Numbered from the stretch's first letter, positions 32,580 through 41,086 are shown. The stretch: DNA of 48,626 nt from Flavobacteriales bacterium UBA7325 (GCA_002471375.1 DKPV01000042.1:1-48626), one strand, 5' to 3'. Notes: generated by a model not told the origin, from the sequence alone. Translations and numbers: made by a program.

Positions 32580-35129
32580 TTAGATTCTTGTGATTTTCGA
32601 TTGATAGATTCCATCTACCGTCTGAATAACAACTGTATAGGTTCCTTTTGCTAGTTCCGATAAATCGTAAGAAAAGCCATTTTCTGTGTGAATTTGAACT
32701 TTCTGACCGTTTATGTTCACTAAAAAGACTTCTTGAATTTTTAAATCTGAAGTTATGCTAAGAACGTCATTAACTGGATTTGGATAGATTTGAATATGCT
32801 CAGAAATAATATCCAGGTCGTCAAGTCCTACTGTTAACACTACAGAATCAGCATAAGCCATACATCCATCTGAATTAACGGTGTAGCATGTATAAGTTCC
32901 GAAAGGAGCAGATACCGTTAGTGAAGGATTAGTTTCGCCCCCCATATCAGTGCCGTTTAGTGTCCATTGATAACTATCGGAAGCAGTTACGGATAATGTA
33001 TCTCCAACCTGAGAAATAGAGGAGATCGTCGGAATTGGAAACTGGTTGAGCGTTAGCGTATCTGACTTAACCTTGCATCCTTTATCATTAAATACCACTG
33101 CTGAATAAGTTCCGGAAGAATCCACTATTGTTGGGAAGACGTTAGAACCATTTGACCAAATTACCGAATCAACTGTTGAAGTAGAGGATATGCCTAAACT
33201 CACAGGTGCGTCGCAAATACCACTTGGTCCATTTACTGTAGCTGTGAAGTTAGTCGAGAGTAAAAGATCGAGAGCATGGATTTTTCCGTAGCCATATGCA
33301 TTGTTGGGAACTGCTCCAGTGTACATGTCTGTGAATGCTGTGGCCGTTGCGTCATTAAGAAAATCTTGATAATCTGATTTGTGACATTTCTCTAGGTAGA
33401 GTGCTGCTATTCCGGCGACTACTGGAGAAGACATTGATGTCCCACTATTTCTGTAGTGCCATAGTCCAGTATCTAATTGAGGATAATATGCCGGGATAGT
33501 TTGCATCCAAAATAGGGCAGGGCCAAATGTCATTTGACCCGAGGCTGAAATATCAGGTTTATTTAGTCCATGCCTTGAAGGTCCTTTACTTGATTTTGGA
33601 CAAAGGTCTCCAGGAATGGTTCCCAACGGTTCCGTGTAAGTGTTGAAGTTACCGTCCACATAATCATACATATTTTGAACGTTACCGACAGAAACAACTT
33701 TTTCTGAACAATTCCAGCTTGAAACTATTGTCTGCATTGTATCGGGAAGCGTGTAAAATGCAATGTCGGGCATTTCGACCGTAGTTGGCAATAACGTTTC
33801 CATATCGCTTAAGCCAAGCCATGCACCACTCCAAAGGTCGTAAGATCCAGTTCCTGTAGTTCTAAATCGGTACAGATAATTAGTTGTATCTACTGAGGTA
33901 AATAGGACTTGCATATTGTATGCTCCGCTGATAATATTCGTATAAACTTCAATTGTCGCTAGCCGGTTAATGCCACTCCAAATGGTATCATAGATCACCG
34001 CTCCCAAAGAAGAAGTTGCACCATAAAAGTTAGTGGTTCCTCTCAATTCATAATCTGGAGCTGGTTTATCTGCGGCAAAGCCAAAATTGAATGTTGCTTC
34101 ACTGAGATCCGACCACAAATCGAAGAATATAGTATTTGCACCAAGGGACCCAGTAGGGTTGTTTTTGAACCAAACAAAGTTAGTGTCAGTCGTTACGTTA
34201 CTATGCTGATGATATGCGCCTTGGAGACCTGAATTCCCTGCGGCTGCAACGACAATTCTACCCGGTTTTTCGTCTAGAAGATTTTCAATAGCGGTACTTG
34301 CTGGATCATCACCATCGTGACTTCCTAAATATGACCCAAGACTCAAGTTAATAACAGCGGGAACTCCCAGTGAATCAGCAATACTAAAAATGTAGTCACA
34401 CGCGTCAGCTACCGTTAAAGTCCAATTGGGAGCACTGAAGTCACTTTCTACAACCACAATAATTGATTCTGGAGCCATTCCGAGGTTGGTTCCATTAGCA
34501 AAAGCATTTCCAGAACCAGCTCCCGCTACTGTGCTTCCGTGAACATTATTGTCTATACTTCCAATAGTTCCGTCATCTATACTTGCACTATCCCATACAG
34601 ATCCGTATCCATAAGGTAGAGGAGGTGTGCCCGTGAAAACAGATTGATCCCAATAGCGGTATACTCGAGTGGTACTATCTGGATTCCAAAAATCTGGATG
34701 TAACCAATCGATACCGGTGTCAACATATCCAAGAACAATTCCCTTTCCAGTATACCCAGTTGGCAATCCACCAGAGCCAGCATGAACTGGGTCCACATGA
34801 TGGGCAAGTCGTGCGGAATCGCTCAACAGAACTGGCGGCGCAAATTCAAAGTAAAAATCGCTGATTTCTCCGGATTTAACACTTTCATCAATCCATTTCG
34901 GGCTGGATGTGATAAATAACCACTGACTGTTTTTGTACTTAATTGATTTTTTAGCGGAATTTAAACTCTCGACGTTATCCTGAGTATTCGGGACACAGAA
35001 GGTTGTAGCTGTATTTGGATGCTCCATCAGAAGCTTTTTAAAACCTAGTTTCTGCGCGGAGGCTGTGTTTGCTGCAGTTAAGAATAACACTAAAAATAGT
35101 GTGTTTAGTTGTAGTCGTCTATTTACCAT
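32580..35129 (-). CDS. Subtilisin-like S8 peptidase with type IX secretion sorting domain
   Basis: This 849-residue protein has a Sec signal peptide (NTLFLVLFLTAANTASAQ). Its triad is Asp137 (GYVDTGIDWLHPD), His197 (NNVHGSTVAG) and Ser565 (NSGTSMSSPVVAGIAALYLEKC), with the oxyanion Asn in AAAGNSG. An insert of several hundred residues between the His and Ser blocks looks like a beta-sandwich. Ig/PKD-like repeats follow (~640-770, ending in DSVVLTV). The C-terminus is a T9SS sorting domain (IQIYPNPVNDVLSITSDLK, GTYTVVIQTVDG), so the protein is expected to be exported by the type IX system and anchored or released. It is divergent from another subtilase gene. Confidence 0.95.
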   Translation of the reverse strand: MVNRRLQLNTLFLVLFLTAANTASAQKLGFKKLLMEHPNTATTFCVPNTQDNVESLNSAKKSIKYKNSQWLFITSSPKWIDESVKSGEISDFYFEFAPPVLLSDSARLAHHVDPVHAGSGGLPTGYTGKGIVLGYVDTGIDWLHPDFWNPDSTTRVYRYWDQSVFTGTPPLPYGYGSVWDSASIDDGTIGSIDNNVHGSTVAGAGSGNAFANGTNLGMAPESIIVVVESDFSAPNWTLTVADACDYIFSIADSLGVPAVINLSLGSYLGSHDGDDPASTAIENLLDEKPGRIVVAAAGNSGLQGAYHQHSNVTTDTNFVWFKNNPTGSLGANTIFFDLWSDLSEATFNFGFAADKPAPDYELRGTTNFYGATSSLGAVIYDTIWSGINRLATIEVYTNIISGAYNMQVLFTSVDTTNYLYRFRTTGTGSYDLWSGAWLGLSDMETLLPTTVEMPDIAFYTLPDTMQTIVSSWNCSEKVVSVGNVQNMYDYVDGNFNTYTEPLGTIPGDLCPKSSKGPSRHGLNKPDISASGQMTFGPALFWMQTIPAYYPQLDTGLWHYRNSGTSMSSPVVAGIAALYLEKCHKSDYQDFLNDATATAFTDMYTGAVPNNAYGYGKIHALDLLLSTNFTATVNGPSGICDAPVSLGISSTSTVDSVIWSNGSNVFPTIVDSSGTYSAVVFNDKGCKVKSDTLTLNQFPIPTISSISQVGDTLSVTASDSYQWTLNGTDMGGETNPSLTVSAPFGTYTCYTVNSDGCMAYADSVVLTVGLDDLDIISEHIQIYPNPVNDVLSITSDLKIQEVFLVNINGQKVQIHTENGFSYDLSELAKGTYTVVIQTVDGIYQSKITRI

Positions 35130-35246
35130 TCGTCAGCGTATTATACCTTGTAGATGTAAATATCGACCAAAGTGTTAAATTCTCCTAGTGATTAACAAGA
35201 TAAATTCTAATTTTATCAAAAAAATCAATTCTCAAAGAAATTCAAT

Positions 35247-36899
35247 ATGAATAAAAATGTAATTAAGTTATCATTGAGCATTTTCGCTTTCGGTATAACT
35301 AATATTCTATTTGCTCAGGATGTCGATGAAGATATCGTAAACTGGTACAATGGAAAAGGAGCAGGGATGCACACTGAAAAAGCCTATAAGAAGCTGAAGA
35401 AGCGTGAGTCTAAAACAGTTATCGTTGCAATTATTGATTCTGGTATCGATATTGAGCACAAAGATCTTCAAGGTAAAATTTGGACGAACACTGGTGAAAT
35501 AGCGGGTAATGGAATTGATGATGACAAGAATGGTTACATTGATGATGTTCATGGTTGGAACTTCTTAGGAAATTCTAATGGTGAAAATGCCAACGCAATG
35601 CGTTTAGAGCGTACTAGAATTCTCGCTAAGTTGAGTGCTAAATTTGATGGAGTAGATGAGTCTACTGTCGATTCAGAAGAGACAGAAGAGTATGCTTTAT
35701 ACCAAAAGGTAATGTCTGAGGTTGGAGCAGAACGCGCAAAATATGAAGGATATGTAGGTTACATGCAAATGATGCCTATGATCATGTCTGGAGCACAAGC
35801 GTCTGCAACTAAAGAGTTGGGTGAAGGATATTCTGATCAAGCTTTTGATAGCTGGGCGCCTGATACTGACGAGTTGAAGCAAGCCAAAGCAATTGTTGCT
35901 GCGATGAGATCTGGAGAACTTTCAGAAGAATCAATGGCGGCTCAACAAGAGATGATTCAAGGAATGCTTGATACGCATCATAATGTTGATTTTGACGGAC
36001 GCGCTGTTGTAGGAGATAATCCTGACGACTTTTCTGATGTTAACTATGGTAACAACGACGTTGAAGGTCCTGATGCATTGCACGGTACACACGTAGGTGG
36101 AATTGTTGGAGCTATCCGAGGAAACGATCTTGGTGGTGACGGTGTAGCTGAAAACGTTTTATTGATGTCATTGAGAGCTGTTCCAGATGGTGATGAGTTC
36201 GATAAAGATATTGCACTTGCAATTCGTTATGCGGTAGATAATGGTGCTCAGGTAATTAACATGTCTTTTGGTAAGGGGTATTCACCACATGCTAAAGAAG
36301 TTTATGATGCTTTTGCTTACGCTGATGCTAAAGGTGTTCTTTTAGTTCATGCTGCGGGTAACGATGCGTCTAATATTGATAATGGAGGAAACTTCCCTAC
36401 ATCTCTTTATGATTTCCAAACTAAAAAATTAGATCATATTTTAGAAATTGGATCATCAACTAGAATGGCGAAGGTTGCTAAGGCTGATCGCGGTCAGTAT
36501 GGTGGAAAGAAAGTTGCATTGCCTTCTTCTTTCTCAAACTACGGAAAATCTAATGTTGATGTATTTGCACCAGGATCTGAGATTTACAACTCTGTACCAC
36601 AAAGTGAGTACCAAGTTCTTCAAGGAACATCAATGGCTTGCCCAATGGTTGCCGGTGTTGCAGCGATGTTGAAATCATATTTTCCTGCACGCTCTATGAA
36701 AGAGATTAAAGATGTCATTCTTGAATCTGCTACTTCATACGAGGGAACTATGCAACAGATGCCAGGAACTAATGATGATAATGAGACTAAGGAAAAAGAA
36801 GATCAGGTAGATTTTGCAAAATTGTCTGTAACAGGATCAGTGGTAAATGTGAAGAATGCTGTAAAAATGCTACTCAAAATGGAGAAGCAAGATAAATAA
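35247..36899 (+). CDS. Subtilisin-like S8 peptidase with large Asp-His insertion
   Basis: The 550-residue protein has a signal peptide (IKLSLSIFAFGITNILFAQ). Its triad is Asp64 (VAIIDSGIDIEHKDL), His279 (DALHGTHVGG) and Ser462 (LQGTSMACPMVAG), with oxyanion Asn372 (HAAGND). About 215 residues separate Asp from His, against about 30 in subtilisin. The insertion is Met/Ala/Glu-rich and probably helical (GYMQMMPMIMSGAQASATKE). There is no T9SS sorting domain, so it is likely periplasmic or outer-membrane associated. It is divergent from the T9SS subtilase across a 117-base gap without a clear promoter, and followed by a terminator. Confidence 0.94.
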   Translation: MNKNVIKLSLSIFAFGITNILFAQDVDEDIVNWYNGKGAGMHTEKAYKKLKKRESKTVIVAIIDSGIDIEHKDLQGKIWTNTGEIAGNGIDDDKNGYIDDVHGWNFLGNSNGENANAMRLERTRILAKLSAKFDGVDESTVDSEETEEYALYQKVMSEVGAERAKYEGYVGYMQMMPMIMSGAQASATKELGEGYSDQAFDSWAPDTDELKQAKAIVAAMRSGELSEESMAAQQEMIQGMLDTHHNVDFDGRAVVGDNPDDFSDVNYGNNDVEGPDALHGTHVGGIVGAIRGNDLGGDGVAENVLLMSLRAVPDGDEFDKDIALAIRYAVDNGAQVINMSFGKGYSPHAKEVYDAFAYADAKGVLLVHAAGNDASNIDNGGNFPTSLYDFQTKKLDHILEIGSSTRMAKVAKADRGQYGGKKVALPSSFSNYGKSNVDVFAPGSEIYNSVPQSEYQVLQGTSMACPMVAGVAAMLKSYFPARSMKEIKDVILESATSYEGTMQQMPGTNDDNETKEKEDQVDFAKLSVTGSVVNVKNAVKMLLKMEKQDK

Positions 36900-36915
36900 G
36901 AATTAAGAACAGATT

Positions 36916-36951
36916 AACGCCTCATTTCGATTTCGATTTGAGGCGTTTTTT
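36916..36951 (+). terminator. Rho-independent terminator after the subtilase gene
   Basis: Arms AACGCCTCA (36916-36924) and TGAGGCGTT (36939-36947) pair perfectly and are followed by a T run to 36951. The loop contains two copies of TTTCGA. Confidence 0.8.
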
Positions 36952-36971
36952 ATTTATATAATTTCCCGAAG

Positions 36972-37439
36972 ATGAAAAATATAATTTTTGCAATTTTGGC
37001 CGTGATATTCTTATCAGCAGCGAAGCCAACCCCATTCGCAGCCTTAGATAAACTTGTTGATGACTGGCATCAGGCAGCTTCTGATGCTGATTATATATCA
37101 TACTTCGGTGCTATGGATAAGTCATTTATTTTTCTTGGTACAGCTCCAGGGGAAAGATGGACAAAAGGGGAGTTTGCTTTATTTAGTAAACCTTATTTTG
37201 ACAAGGGGAAGGCATGGTCATTCACTCCATCGAATAGAATTTGGTCATTTTCTAGAAACGGCAAGACCGCATGGTTTGATGAGGATCTTGACACCTGGAT
37301 GAGAGGATGCCGAGGTGCAGGTATAGCAGAGAAAAGAAAGGGGAAATGGAAATTGGTCAGCTACAATTTAACTATCCTTATCGAGAATGAAAAAATTCAA
37401 GAATTCATTGATCTCAGAGATGCCCCACTAGAAGAATAA
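36972..37439 (+). CDS. Nuclear transport factor 2 (SnoaL-like) family protein, secreted
   Basis: The 155-residue protein has a short signal (NIIFAILAVIFLSAA). An NTF2-like cone follows, opening with LDKLVDDWHQAASDADYISYFGAMDKSFIFLGTAPGERWTKGEF, with GKTAWFDEDLDTWM and KRKGKWKLVSYNLTILIEN closing it. This matches the SnoaL_3 subgroup. Such proteins can be enzymes or binding folds; no activity can be assigned. It lies 20 bases after the subtilase terminator and converges on the fructose-6-phosphate aldolase gene. Confidence 0.83.
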   Translation: MKNIIFAILAVIFLSAAKPTPFAALDKLVDDWHQAASDADYISYFGAMDKSFIFLGTAPGERWTKGEFALFSKPYFDKGKAWSFTPSNRIWSFSRNGKTAWFDEDLDTWMRGCRGAGIAEKRKGKWKLVSYNLTILIENEKIQEFIDLRDAPLEE

Positions 37440-37470
37440 AATTTTCTTCAAAAAACTCCTATTAATTAGT

Positions 37471-38127
37471 TTAACTATTTCCCTTCGCGTAATCGGCGAG
37501 AAATGTTTCCAGTCCTGAGGTAGTCAGTGGGTGATTTGCTAAGGCTTTAATTGCTTTAAGCGGACACGTTGCTACATCTGCTCCAATTTCGGCACAATGG
37601 ATAATGTGCATAGGGTGTCGAACGGATGCTGCTAATATTTCAGTATCGAATGGATAGTTGTTGTAAATTCCACGGATCTGTGCAATTAAGTCCAATCCGC
37701 TAAATGAAATATCATCTAATCTTCCTAAGAATGGAGAAATGTACGTGGCCCCTGCTTTTGCTGCAATTAGCGCTTGTCCAGCAGAGAAGACTAGTGTACA
37801 ATTAGTTTTGATTCCTTTACTCGAGAAGTGTTTGATCGCCTTGATTCCTTCCAATATCATTGGGACTTTCACAACGATGTTCTTGTGCATTGCAGCCAAT
37901 GCCTCTCCTTCATGCAAAATCCCTTCAAAATCCGTCGAAATTACTTCAGCACTAACAGGACCATCTACTATACCACAAATTTTCATGTAGTGATCCAAGA
38001 TGTTTTGTTCACCTGTAATTCCTTCCTTGGCCATTAAGGATGGGTTTGTAGTCACGCCATCAAGGATACCAAGATCATTCGCTTCTTTAATTTCATCAAG
38101 GTTAGCCGTATCGATAAAGAATTTCAT
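37471..38127 (-). CDS. fsa: Fructose-6-phosphate aldolase / small transaldolase
   Basis: It is a class I aldolase of the transaldolase-like family. It either cleaves fructose-6-phosphate to dihydroxyacetone and glyceraldehyde-3-phosphate or acts as a transaldolase. At 218 residues it has the short TalC/Fsa size. The Schiff-base Lys is Lys87 in NIVVKVPM; MKFFIDTANLDEI and the TTNPSL loop are at the N-terminus, TNCTLVFSAGQALIAAKAGATYISPFLGR follows. A -7 box (TATTTTTG, 38144-38151) is 16 bases upstream of the ATG. Whether the enzyme is Fsa or a transaldolase cannot be separated by eye. Confidence 0.94.
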   Translation of the reverse strand: MKFFIDTANLDEIKEANDLGILDGVTTNPSLMAKEGITGEQNILDHYMKICGIVDGPVSAEVISTDFEGILHEGEALAAMHKNIVVKVPMILEGIKAIKHFSSKGIKTNCTLVFSAGQALIAAKAGATYISPFLGRLDDISFSGLDLIAQIRGIYNNYPFDTEILAASVRHPMHIIHCAEIGADVATCPLKAIKALANHPLTTSGLETFLADYAKGNS

Positions 38128-38143
38128 AGAATTTATTTTTTCT

Positions 38144-38151
38144 CAAAAATA
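38144..38151 (-). promoter_or_regulatory. -7 element of the fsa gene
   Basis: Minus-strand TATTTTTG, a TAnnTTTG match, leaves a 16-base leader to the ATG at 38127. No TTTG is found at the -33 position. Confidence 0.4.
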
Positions 38152-38254
38152 CCGAAGATTAAGAAGTAAAATAGGGGAGAGTTGATCTATTTATCCAAAC
38201 CTTTTGAACAATTGTTAAAGTACGACAGAAAGCGAAATGGTTATAAATAAAAGA

Positions 38255-38351
38255 GGGGTAAGCTACTCACATCGCACTGCTCAACCTCCTACCCTTGCTA
38301 CGTTCCCGTCCTGGGGGGATCAGAGGGAGCTAGTCGTATGAGACTTACCCC
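38255..38351 (-). ncRNA. ffs: Signal recognition particle RNA, small bacterial type
   Basis: On the minus strand the apical domain IV core reads CAGGACGGGAACGTAGCAAGG: the GGAA tetraloop, the AGCA internal-loop side and the CAGG opposite side bind Ffh. The ends GGGGTAAG and CTTACCCC close a long rod with further pairing (CTCAT/ATGTGAG). At about 97 bases it is a small SRP RNA lacking the Alu domain. It is followed on the minus strand by a T-rich stretch (CTTTTATTTAT) that may terminate it. It works with Ffh and FtsY in cotranslational targeting of membrane proteins. Confidence 0.93.
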
Positions 38352-38356
38352 AGCGG

Positions 38357-38386
38357 CAAAAATAGTACTTTAATTGTAAAAGCAAA
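38357..38386 (-). promoter_or_regulatory. SRP RNA promoter
   Basis: Minus-strand TTTG (38383-38386), 18 bases, then TATTTTTG (38357-38364). The mature RNA begins 6 bases after the -7 box, as expected for the Bacteroidota primary sigma factor. Confidence 0.8.
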
Positions 38387-38497
38387 TGAGAATTTTGAAA
38401 AAGTCTTCATGAAATCTTAAGAACTGGAGATATCTATCCATCCTTAATTGAAAACGAGTCAATTAACGTATGTCAATAAGAAGTATAGAGAAAGGAT

Positions 38498-38851
38498 TTA
38501 TCTCTCTAGGTGCATGAAGTCTTTCTTCGCGAGCAGTTCGTCTTCTGACTCTCTGAATGCAGGATCATCGATACAACAATCTACAGGGCAAACAGCAGCA
38601 CATTGTGGTTCATCATGAAACCCTTCACATTCGGTGCATTTTTCCGGAGAGATGTAATAAACATCCATATCTATCGGTTCTTGTATGTCATCCGCTTGCA
38701 GGTCGTCTCCATTCAATGTGGTAATCATACCTGTCAATGATGTTCCATCAGAATATTTCCATTCTGCTCCGCCTTCGTAAATTGCTGTATTTGGACATTC
38801 AGGCTCACAAGCCCCACAATTTATACACTCATCTGTTATAATAATCGCCAT
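38498..38851 (-). CDS. 4Fe-4S dicluster ferredoxin
   Basis: This is a ferredoxin of 117 residues and the 2[4Fe-4S] type. The first cluster motif is CINCGACEPECP; the second is CTECEGFHDEPQCAAVCPVDC, with an insert between its second and third Cys as in Alvin-type ferredoxins. It is an electron carrier of the cytosol. In Bacteroidota it often lies next to the acyl-CoA reductase gene, as it does here, head to head. A -7 box TATATTTG (38875-38882) gives a leader of about 20 bases. Confidence 0.95.
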   Translation of the reverse strand: MAIIITDECINCGACEPECPNTAIYEGGAEWKYSDGTSLTGMITTLNGDDLQADDIQEPIDMDVYYISPEKCTECEGFHDEPQCAAVCPVDCCIDDPAFRESEDELLAKKDFMHLER

Positions 38852-38874
38852 GAAAAAGCTGCGTTTTATTTATG

Positions 38875-38882
38875 CAAATATA
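38875..38882 (-). promoter_or_regulatory. -7 element of the ferredoxin gene
   Basis: Minus-strand TATATTTG, 24 bases from the ferredoxin ATG at 38851. A TTTG lies 12 bases upstream, too close for the usual spacing. Confidence 0.45.
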
Positions 38883-38932
38883 CGGAGCTTCATTCAAAGT
38901 ACATCGCTCTTCAATGAAAATTCACTCTACCA

Positions 38933-38962
38933 TTGGATATTATTTAGTTTGGTATACTTTTG
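38933..38962 (+). promoter_or_regulatory. Promoter of the acyl-CoA reductase gene
   Basis: TTG (38933-38935), 19 bases, then TACTTTTG (38955-38962), fitting the phylum consensus. It ends only four bases before the GTG start at 38967, the same distance as at dapF. Confidence 0.65.
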
Positions 38963-38966
38963 TGAC

Positions 38967-40010
38967 GTGAAACAGATAGATATAATTAGCGCTTTTGCTC
39001 AACTTGGAAAGTTGATGCGTGCTTTAGGGGAAAATAAAGAATGGTCGGACTTTTCACTTGGGCTGACGGAAGATGAATACATAGAGTTCAACGTTTTGAT
39101 TCGAAGTCAGTTTCATTCAAACGGATGGTTTACAGAAGAGAATACACGAAAGAGTTTGTTTGCTCTTGGAAGTCAATTAACTGAACCCTCACTTTCTGAT
39201 TGGTTAGATTCTTATAAGATAGCAGCCAAGCCAAAGAAGATTGGGATAATTATGGCTGGAAATATTCCTCTGGTAGGGTTTCATGATTTTTTATGTGTTT
39301 TATGTTCAGGGAACTATGCGCTTTGCAAATTAAGCTCAGCAGATAAGTATTTACTTCCAGCGCTTTCGAAATTTCTTGTTCAGTTTTTACCCGCACTTAA
39401 GGATAATATTGAGTTTACAGAGGCTCGAATGACTGGTTTAGAGGCGGTTATAGCTACTGGAAGTGACAATTCACTTCAATATTTTGAACAATACTTTGGA
39501 AAGTATCCTCATATTTTCAGAAAGAATAGAACCTCAATTGCAGTTCTAAACGGTACAGAGACAGAGGAGGAACTCATTTCTCTTGGGGATGACGTATTTA
39601 ACTATTTTGGATTAGGATGTAGAAATGTTTCGCATTTATTGCTCCCTATGGGATATGACATAGATTTGTTCTTTGGATCTATAATTGGGCATTCACGAGT
39701 TATTGAGAATAATAAGTATGCAAATAACTATGATTACAACAAAGCCGTTTTTTTGATGAATCTTCACGATCTATTAGATAATAACTTTGTTCTACTTCGT
39801 GAGAGTGAGGAGCTATTTTCTCCCTTATCGATGATTCATTATCACTATTATTCTTCTGTTAAAGAAATCGAAGATTACATTCAAACACATAAAGAGGACA
39901 TACAAGTTGTTGTTGGTGAGGAGTATGTGTCTTTCGGTGATGCGCAGCGTCCAAGTCTTGAGGACTATGCAGATGGGGTAAATGTGCTTGATTGGTTGAG
40001 TAATTTGTAG
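38967..40010 (+). CDS. Acyl-CoA reductase, LuxC-like
   Basis: The ~347-residue product matches the LuxC/acyl-CoA reductase family. Blocks are PKKIGIIMAGNIPLVGFHDFLCVLCSGNYALCKLSSADKYLLP, then VIATGSDNSLQYFEQYFGKYPHIFRKNRTSIAVLNG and the catalytic Cys region LGDDVFNYFGLGCRNVSHLLLP. It would reduce an acyl-CoA or acyl-enzyme to an aldehyde. I choose the GTG at 38967; the longer ATG frame from 38850 overlaps the ferredoxin start and would lie across this promoter. No luxAB genes are nearby, so luminescence is not implied. The adjacent ferredoxin may be a functional partner. Confidence 0.88.
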   Translation: MKQIDIISAFAQLGKLMRALGENKEWSDFSLGLTEDEYIEFNVLIRSQFHSNGWFTEENTRKSLFALGSQLTEPSLSDWLDSYKIAAKPKKIGIIMAGNIPLVGFHDFLCVLCSGNYALCKLSSADKYLLPALSKFLVQFLPALKDNIEFTEARMTGLEAVIATGSDNSLQYFEQYFGKYPHIFRKNRTSIAVLNGTETEEELISLGDDVFNYFGLGCRNVSHLLLPMGYDIDLFFGSIIGHSRVIENNKYANNYDYNKAVFLMNLHDLLDNNFVLLRESEELFSPLSMIHYHYYSSVKEIEDYIQTHKEDIQVVVGEEYVSFGDAQRPSLEDYADGVNVLDWLSNL

Positions 40011-40052
40011 TTGTTTATCTGCGTTGTTATATTGTAGTAAGAAGCACCAATT

Positions 40053-40656
40053 ATGAATTTCTACGAACAAGTCGTCTCGTCAAGAGTTATACGCTAATTA
40101 TTTAATTACGAATTCACAAGACTATATCTGTGCTTAAGATGCAGATGTAAGGATCACCGTTTTTAATCCTTCCGCTGAGCGCGCTTTTGGATATACAAAA
40201 GATGAATTAGAAGGGAAGGATGTTAGCATCCTCTGCAGCACTAATAAAGAATTTCTTAAAGTTGCTGAAAGTATTGAAAAGACAGGAAAGCACAGTGGTG
40301 AATTTACGAATTTTCGTAAGAATGGCGATAAACAGCATATTGGTCATTCTGAACAGATGCTACCATGTATTAATCAGTATTTCCAATGCGAAAAGAGGGA
40401 TATAATTTATTTGTTCACTGATGGCTTTGCAGATCAATTTGGAGGAGGGAAAAACATGAAGTATATGAAGCGACGTCTTATGGATTTCTTACAGAGCATT
40501 GGCAGAGAATCTATGAGCGTGCAGCAGGACTTTTTGCGAGTCGAATTTGATAATTGGATGGGAGACGATGAGCAAACAGACGATGTTTGTGTTTTTGGTG
40601 CGAAAGTAATTTGTGAATCCCTGAATGACGTCAAATTGATCTCTCCTATGTGGTAA
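40053..40656 (+). pseudogene. Remnant of a PAS-SpoIIE (PP2C-like) signalling protein with internal deletion
   Basis: The 5' part encodes a PAS domain (ADVRITVFNPSAERAFGYTKDELEG, then EFTNFRKNGDK). The 3' part encodes the end of a SpoIIE phosphatase (DIIYLFTDGFADQFGGGKN, then NWMGDDEQTDDVCVFGAKV). These are joined in frame at about 40325, with most of the protein, including the start of the phosphatase, missing. The 5' end has a shift of about two bases near 40086 and a TAA at 40135. From 40138 to 40656 the frame is open, but no start precedes it. It is a remnant of a regulator that dephosphorylates an anti-anti-sigma-like partner or similar. It lies between the acyl-CoA reductase and Rrf2 genes. 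Confidence 0.8.
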
Positions 40657-40663
40657 ATAGTTG

Positions 40664-40671
40664 TAAATTTG
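40664..40671 (+). promoter_or_regulatory. -7 element before the Rrf2 gene
   Basis: TAAATTTG matches TAnnTTTG and ends seven bases before the ATG at 40679, again a nearly leaderless arrangement. The nearest TTG is 25 bases upstream, longer than usual. Confidence 0.45.
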
Positions 40672-40678
40672 ATTCTAA

Positions 40679-41086
40679 ATGTTATCGAAAAAAACCAAAT
40701 ACGGACTTAAAGCACTTAGCTATCTTGCTAGAAAAGAGGGTACAGAGCCTGTTTTAATCGCGAAAATTGCGAGTAAAGAGAAAATTTCTCAAAAATTTCT
40801 AGAAGCCATCTTATTAGATTTAAAGAAAAGTGGTGTTCTAGGCTCCAAGAAAGGAAAGGGTGGAGGGTATTACCTCTTAAAGGATCCGGAATCAATCTCA
40901 ATGGCCTCTGTTATCAGAGTACTCGAAGGGCCTATTGCTTGGTTGCCTTGTGTTAGTTTGAATTATTATGAGAAGTGTGAGGACTGTGAGAGCGAAGAGG
41001 AGTGTTCTCTTCATGCACTCATGATCCAAGTTCGAGATAACACGCTGGAAGTCCTGGAAAATAAAAGTATCGCAGATATTGCGTAA
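40679..41086 (+). CDS. Rrf2 family transcriptional regulator
   Basis: This is a 135-residue winged-helix regulator. The N-terminal helix KKTKYGLKALSYLARKE and ISQKFLEAILLDLKKSGVLGSKKGKGGGYYLLKDPE are the canonical Rrf2 DNA-binding region. The C-terminal half has a Cys set, CVSLNYYEKCEDCESEEECSLH, which fits binding of an Fe-S cluster as in IscR/NsrR relatives. It would sense Fe-S status, redox or NO, but this is inference. It starts just after the PAS/SpoIIE remnant and converges on the TerB/J-domain gene with seven bases between. Confidence 0.92.
   Translation: MLSKKTKYGLKALSYLARKEGTEPVLIAKIASKEKISQKFLEAILLDLKKSGVLGSKKGKGGGYYLLKDPESISMASVIRVLEGPIAWLPCVSLNYYEKCEDCESEEECSLHALMIQVRDNTLEVLENKSIADIA

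Noticed and set aside
38850..38966. Longer N-terminus of the acyl-CoA reductase from the ATG at 38850
   Set aside because: It would overlap the ferredoxin start on the other strand and span the promoter at 38933-38962, and these extra residues do not look like the family N-terminus.
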